In this document: positions 11,902 to 23,654 of the stretch, piece after piece
Layout of the letters: each line of letters begins with the position of its first letter
Position numbering within the stretch: the stretch's first letter is position 1
DNA from: Watersipora subatra
Lineage: Eukaryota > Bryozoa > Gymnolaemata > Cheilostomatida > Watersiporidae
Reading direction: 5' to 3'
Length of the DNA stretch: 64,000 bases
NCBI RefSeq assembly: GCF_963576615.1
Contig: NC_088717.1
Location: 31,289,213 to 31,353,212 of the forward strand
Notes under the pieces: model-generated
What the model was told of the DNA's origin: nothing
The model's input: only the letters and a program-made list of their open reading frames with translations
The model's database searches: none
Program-made: the position numbers and the translations under genes

Positions 11902-11969
11902 ATGCCGGATTTGATCTCAGAACCTCTGGATCACCAGGCACATATCTTACCAATTAAGCTACACTAGAT
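11902..11969 (-). repeat. tRNA-derived SINE head or tRNA pseudogene
   Basis: Read on the - strand it has an A-box-like TAGCTTAATTGG and a B-box-like GATCAAATCC at tRNA spacing. The acceptor and anticodon stems do not pair well enough for a functional tRNA. It is best read as a polymerase III promoter of a SINE whose body extends to the left. Confidence 0.4.
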
Positions 11970-12494
11970 TGATGGATTTATTATGAGATATGTCCCTATG
12001 TGGGTAACAATACGTATACCGCTTATGTTTGCTCTCGCGGTTATCATTGCTAACTTTAGCAATAAGTTACTAGCTTACTCAAATTAACCATCGACAATGC
12101 GCCAGGCTAATGGCAAGCAACTACATTACCTGTCACTGTTTATAAGCTGATTTTTAACGCTGCTGTAACGTTGGCCATTCAGCTATTTGCACCTAAAATG
12201 CTGGTCTTTGCTGCTTGTGGAGCTTATATGCAACATTATTAAACAAAATAATAAAATAAAAACATGCTTTCAAATTTAGAATGACATAAAAAATTGAAAG
12301 CTCCAACAAATTGCAAAGCAGGACACAAGCTATAATATCATCGCAGGTTAATTGCAAACAATAGATATCAACTGCTAGAGATATTTCTCAGATTCCCAAT
12401 GCATATTTATTTAGAGATCTTTGACAAGTTCGAGGTAAGTTAGCAGATTTATTCCATCCAAAAAGATTAATGTAACTCCGTCCAAAAGAGGGTG

Positions 12495-12680
12495 CAAAAT
12501 ATAGGTGGCATTCACTTCGAGGATAAAAGGGCTAAATTAATCCTTCCAAAATTCTTACAAGCTATTTAAAAAATATGCTGCCACCCTCTATTTGAAAGCC
12601 ACCTCTATTTGACCGCCACTATTATGGGGAAGGGTTAAAAATAAAGTGCAGTGGCCTTCAAATAGATGTTTCATGGTTAT
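12495..12680. repeat. Dispersed repeat with GCCACCT motifs, copies 2 and 3
   Basis: At 12495-12530 GGTGGCATTCACTTCGAGG is roughly the inverse of the AAGCGAATGCCACC at the start of copy 1. At 12590-12680 CCACCTCTATTTGACCGCCA and a GGTTAAAAATAAAGTGCAG block match copy 1 directly. Between 11135 and 12495, apart from the tRNA-like piece, no gene or other repeat was seen. Confidence 0.45.
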
Positions 12681-13093
12681 AGGTCTGTCTCGAAGGTAAG
12701 AACTCCCTACGGCACGTACTGCACGTAGTACAGTGTAATGTAACATTTTATTGTAGATCATAACCACTAAATACTCTAAGTTACTGTAGGTAACTATAGT
12801 TATTAAGGTTAACATATTATTTTATTACTAAATTTTAATATGTACAGCACATATATACAGTTACGATGATTTTTACCGGGAAGTGTTTGTATTAAGTAAT
12901 TACTACGGGTTTCTAAAGCCCTCCATACTACATTTTTGCTTTACGATGCCAACATTGGAATGAATTAAAATCGTATGGCGAGGGTTCACTGTAGTGAATT
13001 GCAGAGATAAAACTGATGGGATGCGCTGTTCAATTCAACAGTATAGGCTAGTATAGACTAGACAACTTTAAACTGACTCGTTGTTCTAAGAAG

Positions 13094-16000
13094 CTATAAA
13101 AACAAAGAAAAGATCGACGAACCTTGTGCCAAGTCAATGTCTTCATTAACTGAGAGAGAAGGCGGGCTTTCAGACACAACCTCAATATCTTCTTGGAAAA
13201 CTGTACCGTTTCCATTTACCTAGCAAACACACATATCGAGTATAGTTGGCTTACATGCTTCAAGGTCATTAAGCCACCTAAGGTCACATTTGTGTTGCTC
13301 ATTGTTGAGCATCTTCAAAGAGGCTCCTGTAATCTTCTGACATAAACATGGCAAAAAATAAACATGGCAAAAATAAACATGGCAAACGTAAACATGGCAA
13401 ACGTAAACATAGCAAACATAAACATGGCAAACGTAAACATGGCAAACGTAAACATGGCAAACGTAAACATGGCAAAGAGAAGATAAAAAACACTGGGAAT
13501 GTATTGAATGTTATTAGCCTATTTAGCTAGCATTTGGCTAGCATTTAGCTAGCATACATCTACATGTATTTGGTGTGAGTGTTCAATCAACGTCCTCCTT
13601 ATTCAAACAATGAAAAACATTAGATCCAGCAAGTTACTGTCACGCGTTAATATTTTATTAGCTATTAAATCAATCAAATTAATAAATGTAATCAATGAGC
13701 ACATATTATAATTACAGTAAAATAAAGAAACACTGGAGTTAAAACATGCTGAATCTCATCTTATCAAAAGATCTACAGCCACAACATTTGAATATTCTAA
13801 TGCAACCATGCATCTTCCATCTGGCAAGTGGCTTTTCGCTGAGTGCGAATCTGTGAGAAAAGATTGTGGGCATCGAGTACGGGGCTGAATCACGCATAGA
13901 GTACAGGGCTGAGTCATACATCGAGTACAGGGCTGAGTCCCGCATAGAGTACAGGGCCGAGTCAAGCAACGAGTACAGGGCTGAGTCATGCATCGAGTAC
14001 AGGGCTGAGTCACGCATCGAGTATGGGGCTGAGTCAGGCATCGAATACCGGACTGAGTCATGCATCGAGTACAGGGCTGAGTCATGCATCGAGTACGGGG
14101 CTGAGTCACGCATAGAGTACAGGGCTGAGTCACGCATAGAGTACAGGGCTGAGTCACGTAGCGAGTACAGGGCTGAGTCGCGTATAGAGTACAGGGCTGA
14201 GTCACACATAGAGGAGAGGGCTGAGTCATGCATAGAGTAGAGGGCTGAGTCAAGCATCGAGTACAGGGCTGAGTCACGCATTGAGCACACACAGGGCTGA
14301 GTCATGCATCGAATACAGGGCTGAGTCACGCATCGAGTACAGGGCTGAATCACACATAGAGTGGAGGGCTGAGTCACGCATCGAGTACAGGGCTGAGTCA
14401 CGCATTGAGCACAAGGCTGAGTCACGCATCGAATACAGGGCTGAGTCACGCATAGAGTACAGGGCTGAATCACACATAGAGTACAGGGCTGCGCCATGCA
14501 TCGAGTACAGGGCTGAGTCACGCATCGAGTACAGGGCTGAGTCACGCCTTGAGCACTGGGCTGAGTCACGCATAGAGTACAGGGCTGAGTCACACATCGT
14601 GTAGAAGACTGAGTTCACGCAAAACTCAAACCCACAACTGAATGCTAAAAACGCTGGTTTTCATCTTTGATAGCATGCCAAAAATTTATGTTAAACACCA
14701 AATAAACTCCAATCATATAGTAATGCACACATCTGCAAACTGATGATGGACTAGAGGACTATGAACTAGTAAGAATAGGTAGCTATGCAGTGAAAATTTC
14801 TCTTATTTCAGTTTTACAAGGTGACCAAATTTCAAGAAATGCACAGGCATGACATCAATGACAACACAAAAACCCAACATTACTTTGGATAAAGACGCTT
14901 GAGGAGTGTCGCAGATAAGATTACGATCAAAGGTGGAGCTTGGTAGGGTTTCAGCTCTCAGCCTCTCCATCTCATACAAGAGCAAAGAAACCTGAGATTT
15001 GAGTATCTGATTTTCCTCTGCGAGCTCTCTTATTACACGGCAGCAGTTCCTGTGAGAGTCTGCAAGCATAGCATGGTCAGATGCAACAATGGCATTGGCA
15101 TTACAACCAGAATGTTGGTCCTTGCTGAAAATAATTGTCTGTCTCTTTTATCTAATTACTAATTCTATTAAGGCTATGCACTCCTATTTCTGTCTCTAAC
15201 TCTTATCTGAAGCAACAAGCCTGCCACTACAATAATTCCTTTTGAAGCAAATAGGAAGCAAAGGCTAATCAAAAATAGCCTTGCACACGCAATTTCCATA
15301 GTCAAAATGTTTCCATTACAGGACAAGAACTACCTAAAATTAGTGCGGCGTTATTAGCCAAAGCATGATTGCTTATGCTTGTCCTTGTCTCACTGGTTCA
15401 CAGGCCTTGAGAAGTTAGCTTCATTCCCAATTTCAACCACAATGAGCATCACAATTAGGTTGCCTACCTTGATGTTCGCAGAAGTGATTAGATGTGAGTT
15501 TAGGTGAGCTGGACCACTTGTCCTGCCTCCGGCGAGACATTTTTCGAGGCTTTGACTTGAGTGAGCTTGGCATACTACTAAATTGACTAGAGGTGATGCC
15601 TATGATAGGTACCCTTGATGTCGGAAGACTGGATGAATGCTGACTTGAGTTGACACCTTCGTCAAAGGTCAAGTGAGGCGAGCTGTTACAGTTCCCTAAC
15701 GCAGAAGTATCTGTACTGTCAGGGCTATCAGGTAGAATTGAATGGTCCAAAATTGGAGTGTCTGAACTGTCATTGTTGTTGGCCCCATCCACAATACACA
15801 CCTCTTGCCTCATCCCTTTTGTCGGAATGTAATCAATATGGTTTGGATCTGAATTCCAAGTACCTGTAAAGTTTCGACAAAGTCAGACAATAGATAGTGA
15901 CAGACCTTGGCTCAAACAAGTACCTCTTAAAATTATTTTGTTATAAAGCTAGCAAATTATCTGGTTAATCTTAGAGCAACAAATATTGGCTAGCGTTGTA

Positions 16001-18481
16001 TAAATCATAATTATAACCCAGAGGTATGTGTATAAACCTATGTGATGGTAGCATTCACCAATTTACCTCAATGTCTAACTCATAAAATATTGTTAATTGA
16101 ATGGAGTTGGTTTGATACACGTTAACAGTTGTACGGATTAGCTTTATCTGATGCTATCATGGAACATTGTTTACGGTAAATAAATATCGGTGAAATTAAT
16201 TACTAATCAAACTCTATGTGCTTTGTTGATGACCTAAACATCTTAGGTGGTCCTTTCTTACAAACTGGAATCTTCTTTTCCTATGATTACAACAGTGTTA
16301 TGGACGCAATTCAAATGTTAGCCATATTCATAGCTCTAACCTCACCTTTCACCATTATCACCTTTCACCACACTATCAACTAGAGTAGAATATAAAAACT
16401 GTAAATCCTTTAAATACTGTTTATTTAGGCTTATACGATATATTTTTCAGGCATTAGTAGAGCTTGCATTCATAAATTTCAATGAAATTACATTTTCACA
16501 ATGTTCAGACAAATCACAATGGTCCAATGGCAATAGCTGTTGGGCCTGTTGATGAAGAGAGTTGAATGTCTGTTAGGCCTGTTGATGAAGAGAGTTGAAT
16601 GTCTGTCAGGCCTGTTGATGAGGAGAGTTGAATGTCTGTTAGGCCTGTTGATGAGGAGAGTTGAATGTCTGTTAGGCCTGTTGATGAAAAGAGTTGAATG
16701 TCTGTTAAGCCTGTTGATGAGGAGAGTTGAATGTCTGTCAGGCCTGTTGATGAAAAGAATTGAATGTCTGTTAGGCCTGTTGATGAAGAGAGTTGAATGT
16801 CTGTTAGGCATGTTGATGAAGAGAGTTGAATGTCTGTTAGGCCTGTTGATGAAAAGAGTTGAATGTCTGTTAGGCCTGTTGATGAAAAGAGTTGAATGTC
16901 TGTTGGGCCTGTTGATGAAGAGAGTTGAATGTCTGTGAGGCCTGTTGATGAGGAGAGTTGAATGTCTGTTGGGCCTGTTGATGAGGAGAGTTGAATGTCT
17001 GTCAGGCCTGTTGATGAAAAAAATTGAATGTCTGTTAGGCCTGTTGATGAAGAGAGTTGAATGTCTGTTAGGCCTGTTGATGAAGAGAGTTGAATGTCTG
17101 TTAGGCCTGTTGATGAAAAGAGTTGAATGTCTGTTAGGCCTGTTGATAAAAAGAGTTGAATGTCTGTTGGGCCTGTTGATGAAGAGAGTTGAATGTCTGT
17201 GAGGCCTGTTGATGAGGAGAGTTGAATGTCGGTTGGGTCTGTTGATGAGGAGAGTTGAATGTCTGTTAGGCCTGTTGATGAAGAGAGTTGAATGTCTGTT
17301 AGGCCTGTTGATGAAGAGAGTTGAATGTCTGTTAGGCCTGTTGATGAGGAGAGTTGAATGTCTGTTGGGCCTGTTGATGAGGAGAGTTGAATGTCTGTTG
17401 GGCCTGTTGATGAGGAGAGTTGAATGTCTGTTAGGCCTGTTGATGAAGAGAGTTGAATGTCGGTTGAGCCTGTTGATGAGGAGAGTTGAATGTCTGTTAG
17501 GCCTGTTGATGAAGAGAGTTGAATGTCTGTTAGGCCTGTTGATGAGGAGAGTTGAGTGTCTGTTGGGCCTGTTGATGAGGAGAGTTGAATGTCTGTTGGG
17601 CCTGTTGATGAGGAGAGTTGAATGTCTGTTAGGCCTGTTGATGAAGAGAGTTGAATGTCGGTTGGGCCTGTTGATGAAGAGAGTTGAATGTCTGTTAGGC
17701 CTGTTGATGAAGAGAGTTGAATGTCTGTTAGGCCTGTTGATAAGGAGAGTTGAATGTCTGTTAGGCCTGTTGATGAAGAGAGTTGAATGTCTGTTAGGCC
17801 TGTTGATGAAGAGAGTTGAATGTCTGTTAGGCCTGTTGATAAGGAGAGATGAATGTCTGTTGGGCCTGTTGATGAGGAAAGTTGAATGTCTGTTAGGCCT
17901 GTTGATGATGAGAGTTGAATGTCTGTTAGGCCCGTTGATAAGGAGAGTTGAATGAGCTGTTAGGCCTGTTGATGAAGAGAGTTGAAGGGTCTGTTGAGCC
18001 TGTTGATGAAGAGAGTTGAATGTTTGAAATACTTGCCTGTCATTTAGATGATAGTATCAATCGCGGTTGGTGAATGTCCAACTCTTGGGTGATAAGGTAA
18101 TGTTTTAGTTAAAGTAACATTTTATATGAACAGCACGTGAAATGCTTAAAACAGAGCTGTAAGGGCAATAAGTAATACAGACATGTAAAACTTTTTTATG
18201 AAGGATTGAAATAGATTGCTTATTTTATATACACGAAAAATATCTCACAACATTCATATTATATGACCACATATTGCTTCATTTGTCAAACAACTGTTAC
18301 CTGTTACAAAGTGTCGACTGCAGATCCTATGATGAGCTTTTGGGGTCCAGCCATTTCTCTTTAGTGCTAATATCCAAGCATTTCTCTGCATTTCGGGTTT
18401 ACTGGATATCCGAAAATAACTAACACCTCCACCTTTCACAAACTTCTCGCTGCATCCTTTAACGCAGCAGGAGCTCACCAT
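13094..18481 (-). CDS. THAP domain-containing protein (zinc-finger, coiled coil)
   Basis: Coding exons on the - strand: 18481-18301, 15863-15468, 15124-14884 and probably 13219-13094. Exon 1 starts MVSSCCVKGC and carries the THAP C2CH pattern: C-x4-C, a conserved W in NAWILALKR, then RICSRHF. Exon 2 completes the THAP domain with an SDPNHIDYIPTKG segment and continues as a Ser-rich linker with a basic KPRKMSRRR patch. Exon 3 encodes a leucine-rich coiled coil (ELAEENQILKSQVSLLL), common in THAP proteins. Exon 4 joins in phase 0 and ends at TAG (13096-13094). The exon 1-2 and 3-4 junctions keep phase. Exon 2 ends in phase 1 while exon 3 needs phase 2, so a small exon or alternative junction is missing. 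THAP proteins bind DNA in the nucleus. No transposase domain is seen, so this is a host-type THAP gene; the paralogue cannot be named. Confidence 0.8.
13346..13478. repeat. 15-bp tandem repeat in or beside the THAP gene
   Basis: About nine copies of AACATGGCAAACGTA, with early copies having AAAAATA instead of AACGTA. It lies in the proposed intron between THAP exons 3 and 4. Because 15 is divisible by 3, both strands show short spurious ORFs. Confidence 0.9.
13866..14605. repeat. 24-bp minisatellite containing TGAGTCA in each unit
   Basis: About 31 units of GAGTACAGGGCTGAGTCACG + CATC/A. I count about 22 exact copies of GCTGAGTCA; its reverse, TGACTCAGC, is read on the gene's sense strand. 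The array lies in the proposed THAP intron 3. The period is divisible by 3, so several frames on both strands stay open; none is likely to be coding. Confidence 0.95.
16541..18022. repeat. 33-bp minisatellite in THAP intron 1
   Basis: About 45 units of TGTTAGGCCTGTTGATGAAG + AGAGTTGAATGTC. Variation concentrates at a few sites (TTAGG/TTGGG/TCAGG/TGAGG, GAAG/GAGG/GAAA, GTCTG/GTCGG). The period is divisible by 3, giving an apparent 11-residue LLMKRVECLLG repeat ORF, which is treated as spurious. Confidence 0.95.
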
Positions 18482-20273
18482 CACTGCTCTCTTTGCCGTG
18501 TGCCACGAATGGTCTCTACTACAAAGTAATCAACATTAGTTTGAGAAATGTCATGTCAGCATGATATAATGGCAAGCACTGTGGGAAACAAGCTTAAATC
18601 AGGGTAAGAAATATTGGCTATTAAATACAAGCCCAAGGCTGTACTTGAAGACAATAAACTAGGAAGTAGTAGCAGTAAACGAACTACTGATGACAAATGA
18701 CAGAACCCATGACCGTACACAGCCTGGAGCTAATAATAACTTTGCATGATAACAGCAAATACAAACCAAACAACTGAGTTGGTCTCTAGCAAATACTTAC
18801 AGAGGAAAACACCAAACAACTGACCTGGTCTCTAGTAAATACTTACAGAGGAAAAGACCAAACAACTGAGCTGGTCTCTAGCAAATACTTACAGAGGAAA
18901 AGTTGACATAAAGCATAAATAGGATACAACATGATATAGCTTTTCCATAAGACAAGTAAAAAGGAGTCTGTTAATTTGAAAAGCCTGAGTGGATTCTGGA
19001 AGCTTTTAAATGCACATGATACGGTAAGGTGAGAGCTAGCATGGTGTTGAGATACTTGTAAGCAAAAAAATCAATTATTCTATTATTGAAAAGTTAAAGA
19101 TTAGATTTTTATCATTCATTAAAGCTTTTTGATACTTACGCTTTTTCTAGCTATAAAGCTAGCAAATTGCTATATAAATGAAATCATATTCTGTACTCAA
19201 CAGTCTAATCTCAAGTTATGAATAAATTATTACTGTTATTTAAACACTGGAAGGACTTAGTATTTCAAACCTTTGAAATGAAAATATTATAAACTTTACG
19301 TTACTGAGAAACATAACACATGGTCACGCTACATTGCTGTTCCATATTAAGAAGAGGTGGGTTTATGAGCAGTAGGGTTTAGCCAGCGTTGAAGCTATCC
19401 TGACGGTTCTACCAACCAATCCAGGCAATCTCGCAAAAACGTGCAAGTCGGTATCTCACAAACCCTTCTTTTGCAATTGAGCAGATGAGGAACCCAAAAA
19501 AGGTTTCACTCATTGGCTGATTTTCAAAGTTCACGATAACAGAGGCCATGAATCATGATAGTTAAAATTACACAAATTAAATATCAACTGAAGAAACACT
19601 AATTTATTATTATAGTACACCAAATACATCAATATGAATTAGATTATGATAACTAGAATGGCGCCAACATCCACTGTATAATGGAAAAAGGTATGTGATT
19701 GAAACCTCACAGTAAGGTTTGATTGTTGAAGCACTGGGTAACCTACATGTACTCATCAAATCAATCAGTATGCGGGTGACAAATAGTTGGATAACAAGGA
19801 CATGACCGACTAGCTGCAACTTTTGCTTTACAGCCACAATTATTTAAGTGTTATGGGTTAGTGACGCATCATTTTGTTAGAGTAAATAGCAGAAAGATTT
19901 TGGCTGCCAAAGGCTTATAATTACCTTGCAGATTCCTATGATAGTTGTTTAATTATAAAAAACAACAAAAGTCAGTAGTCACTGCAAAAAATCAATAGGG
20001 CTAAAAACAATAGACCATGATGGATTTATCAAGGCCGTCTCAACACAAAATTTTTCTAATCCATAATAATTGAAATAAAAATATTTTTCATACCTTCTGT
20101 AGCATTGGAAGCAATTTTTCAGTGTTTTTTAGTGTCAGCACAATATGATTATTTTATGCAATCATATTTTTTAATGCTCTTCAAATACTCATCCACTTTT
20201 GCTATAGCTTGTTTACTATTCACCATTATTGTATTAATATTTATGTACTAAATGTTATTATATTTTTATCATA
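18482..20273. other. Upstream region of the THAP gene, no further gene seen
   Basis: This contains the presumed promoter and 5' UTR of the THAP gene, but no core promoter element can be assigned. A 49-bp tandem repeat lies at 18768-18902. The rest is AT-rich with no recognisable coding region. Confidence 0.5.
18768..18902. repeat. 49-bp tandem repeat, about three copies
   Basis: The unit contains CTGGTCTCTAGCAAATACTT and ACAGAGGAAAAGACCAAACA phrases. Copies differ at a few positions. Confidence 0.85.
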
Positions 20274-20435
20274 TTATAGACCCCAGGTGCCCAAATGGAG
20301 GCCCGTGGGACTGATCCGGCCCTCCAGCTGTTTTTATCAGGCCCCCCAGCTGTTGTAATTTTTTTTAATGTTTTGCAAATTTTAAAGGGTTTGTGTGGCA
20401 ATGCATTATTGTTATTGTATCAGTAGTAATTATTA

Positions 20436-20830
20436 CTGGGCTTTCGGACTATTAATCGCACCTCTATATTGGCCGCATCTGCTTTATTTTCAAAAAACGG
20501 TAATAAAATAATACATAGGCCGCACCTTTTTATAGGCCACAGAACTCAGGACTGTGCTTTTAATACAGCAGCAACTTTGTTCGTTAAAACGGAACAGTGC
20601 CTTTAGGCACTGTTTCGTATTAACCGATGCTTTTTAACCCAGTGCCTAACGGAACAGTACCGCAGTAGGCATTGTTTCGTTTATTTCACCGCTAGAAGCA
20701 CATTAACCACAGAAACCGGTTAATGTGCCCTAGCGGTGAAAGAAAAAACTGCAGAGTCCACAGCCTCTAAATCAGCCGCATGGCTCAAAACATCACAAAA
20801 AAGTAGCGGCTAATAGTCCAAAAGGTACGG
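20436..20830. mobile_element. TA-target MITE (family 1), copy 1
   Basis: Terminal inverted repeats around CTTTCGGACTAT and ATAGTCCAAAAGGTACGG are flanked by TA (20434-20435 and 20831-20832). At 395 bp it closely matches the 398-bp copy at 38410-38807, including the GGCACTGTTTCGTATTAACCG region. It has no ORF and is inserted inside the hAT element. Confidence 0.85.
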
Positions 20831-20963
20831 TAGTTATCTGAAGTCACCTGACCAGCATTATCGACAATACTAGGGTTTAGTTTTGCGTTAGTATGAGGGA
20901 TTTCTCAGCATACATTGTTTGATTGTATGACTAATGACTTAAAAAAATAATTCGTAAGCAATC

Positions 20964-22891
20964 ATGGCTCAGAGATTGGTAGACAGAGAAAACCGACGTT
21001 TAATCCAAATTGGACTACACAATTTTTTTTTCATGAAGTAAAAGGGAAACCTATGTGTTTGATATGCAATAATTCAGTCGCTATAAACGAGGTAGCAAAT
21101 GTCAAAAAGCATTACAATCAAAACCATCCTGACTATGACGGAAGATTTCCTCCAGGGACAGCTAGGAGGCAGGAACAGCTTGATAGATTAGCAAGGCAGG
21201 CTAATGGACAAATGGCTATGGTGAGGGAGCTACAAGCTTGCAACAAAGAGACTCTACTGCTGGTTATGAGGTTTGTTATAAAATTGCCAGGGCAATGGCT
21301 CCATACAGCCACAGTGAACTGTTCAAAGAATGCATGGCTTCAGCCGTTCAAGCGCTCTACCCTGAAAAGCTGTTCAGCCAGTGCCGCTATCTAGGAATAT
21401 GTGTGCCCGACAGATAGAAGCTATTGCCAATCATGTGACTGAAGGTGTCATATATAACTTGAACTGGTGTAAATCATTTTCAGTTGCAGTAGATGAGAGT
21501 ACTGACATAAAAGATGTTGCTCAGCTGAGTGTGTTTGTTCGGCATTATCTCAACAACAAGTTTAGTGAGGACCTTGCAGCAGTTATTCCACTGACAGAAC
21601 GTACGACTGGAGAAAATATATATCAGGCATTCAAGGCTTACATAGACTCCCATAAAGTGTCAATGCATAAGATAATTTCTGTAGCAACAGATGGCGCCCC
21701 AGCTATGGTGGGTGTATATTCTGGTTTTGTTAATCGCCTGAAAGAAAACAATCCTCAGATGATTGCATTTCATTGTATCATGCACGAAAGCATTCTCTGT
21801 GCACAACTGAAAGATGACTATGGAAGTCTTATGCTGGACATAATGAAACTAATAAACTTTCTCAGATCAAAATCATGTCTACGACACCGCCAGCTTAGAA
21901 AATTTCTGCAGGAGTCTGATTCTCAGTATGACGAATTGTTAGTACACCACAATGTCAGGTTAGTACCATACTGCTATCTTCGAATTATATTTCACAGCTA
22001 AGTTGTGAATATTGTCAATTATTTTTCATATACAATGTACTTTAATGTATTTTTGCAGATGGCTGAGTAAGGGTAGAGCTTTGCAAAGAGTATGGACTGT
22101 AAGACAGAATATTGAGCAATTTCTTAGTGAGATTGGAGAGGATGCAGCAAAACGATTTTTAGAGATTTTTAGATCGGAGCATTCACTGAGAGACATGGCT
22201 TTTCTGACAGACATTTTGGCTCGTCTGAATGACCTAAATTTGAAATTGCAGATAGAAGGTCGTAATGTGGTAGAACTCTGGCAGGCAGTAACATATTTTA
22301 AAGACAAACTCCACTGCTTTTACGAGGACATAAACAGTGATATGAACCACTTTCCAATCATCAGAGACTTTGTGAATGGTCGTGATAATGTCGTGGACCT
22401 TACAGCAGCACGCGCTTTTCTCATTGATGTTTCTTCAGAGATGAAGCGTCGTTTTGCTGCCTTCGATAGTATCAATGTCATTATTGCGTTGGTTGCGTGC
22501 CCATTTCAGACACATCAGCTTTGGAAAGCCCAAGTTAATAACTTTCCTCATGTTCAGAGAGGTGTGGCAGAATTAGAGCTGTGCGATTTAAAGGCAGATA
22601 TACTGGCTAAAGCTCAATTTGCTGAGCAAACTATTGTAGGGTTCTGAACGCAACCTGCTGTACAGGAGAAGTATCCTATGCTATGCAATATGGCAGTGCA
22701 CTTACCTACTTTCTTTGGTACAACCTACTTAAGTGAATCAATGTTTTCAAAGCTGACATTTATAAAAAGTAGGTATCGGAGTGTACTGACTGAGGAACAT
22801 ACTTAACAGCTCTTAGCTGTAGCAGTAACCAAAGATAAACCAGATATTGCAGCAATAGCTGCAAAGCAAACTCGCTTCCATGTGTTTCTTT
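20964..22891 (+). pseudogene. hAT transposase (BED finger, RNase-H-like core, hATC), inactivated
   Basis: Translation in successive frames gives an N-terminal zinc finger (KPMCLICNN...HYNQNHPDY), the first catalytic block (SVAVDESTDIKDVAQLSVF), the TDGAPAMVG and IMHE blocks, and the C-terminal dimerisation region (TYLSESMFSKLTFIKSRYRS). A 100-bp intron at 21959-22058 has clean GT-AG ends and joins HNVR to WLSKG. Damage: a frame change in a T9 run at 21023-21031, two more frame changes between about 21240 and 21385, a TGA at 22645 and a TAA near 22804. All else is well preserved, so it died fairly recently. It cannot make a full transposase. Confidence 0.85.
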
Positions 22892-23127
22892 AACATTCCA
22901 GATACTTATTCTGCACAGTAAATTTTGTTGAGAATAAACCTACGTATGTTATTATGTTACACCTTGTTACTTTCATGTTTATGTTCATGTATATATGTTT
23001 ACTTACACATTACTTAAAATACACATACATTTACATATATACATGCATTCATGTCTGGCCCTCCTGATAAGGCCTGGTTACCTGTTTGGCCCTCCAGCAA
23101 AAGTATTTGGGCACCCCTGTTATCGAC

Positions 23128-23442
23128 TGTTAACTTTCTGGGGGACAAATATATTAAATTTAATTGGCCATGACACAATAACACATTTCTTTAATGTCCA
23201 ATAATAGGTGATGAAGATTGATGGCTGCAGTAATAATAATGAGATTTTAATCTACAGCGTTTTCATGATGGCTGTGATCATCTGTTATTTTATTAGTTTT
23301 TAAGAGCTTGTAATCACATTTCCACATATTTTGCACCTACGACACAGCAGAGTAAGACATGGTTAATCTTTTGATACCAAATAACTGTAATGTAAATTTT
23401 GTTGCAAGTCAATTTTTAAGACTTGGCTCATGACTTTTTGCA
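23128..23442. other. Short spacer between the hAT and LTR elements
   Basis: No gene, repeat or RNA was recognised. Confidence 0.5.
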
Positions 23443-23447
23443 ATATT

Positions 23448-23654
23448 TGTCGCATTACACAGATGGAGAGGATGGCTTGGATTATTGCGACACCGATATA
23501 AGATCATTTTTCTTTAATTTTGTATTCAACCGAAAACGCATGTTAATCCTAAGACATGAATAGAACGTGCTTGTTAAATGCAAGAGTTGTCTACTCTTAA
23601 TGCAAAGATAAAAGTGAGAGGAAAACTCGCACTTGTACTAATATCATTACAGCA
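23448..23654 (-). repeat. 3' LTR
   Basis: 207 bp, from TGTCGCATTACAC to CATTACAGCA on the + strand. It is directly repeated at 27737-28756 once the MITE there is removed. Confidence 0.92.

Larger units (their letters stand above)
20282..23119 (+). mobile_element. hAT transposon with decayed BED/hATC transposase
   Basis: The ends CCCAGGTGCCCAAAT and ATTTGGGCACCCCTG form imperfect inverted termini. They are flanked by TTATAGAC (20274-20281) and TTATCGAC (23120-23127), a 7/8 match to the 8-bp target duplication expected for hAT. The 2838-bp element holds one transposase gene and a 395-bp MITE near its left end. GGCCCTCCAGC phrases recur near both ends. It belongs to the group related to ZBED5, SCAND3 and GTF2IRD2. 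Confidence 0.85.

Noticed and set aside
11902-11969. Functional tRNA gene
   Set aside because: A- and B-box-like motifs are present, but stem pairing is poor. Retained only as a SINE head or tRNA pseudogene.
13739-14618. Repeat ORFs on both strands (EYRAES and DSALYSM repeats)
   Set aside because: 24-bp periodicity keeps several frames open on both strands at once. Open frames on both strands argue against coding, and the array lies within a THAP intron.
16540-17955. LLMKRVECLLG repeat protein
   Set aside because: 33-bp array with stops separating it into blocks at unit variants. No unique flanking coding sequence, and antisense to the THAP intron.
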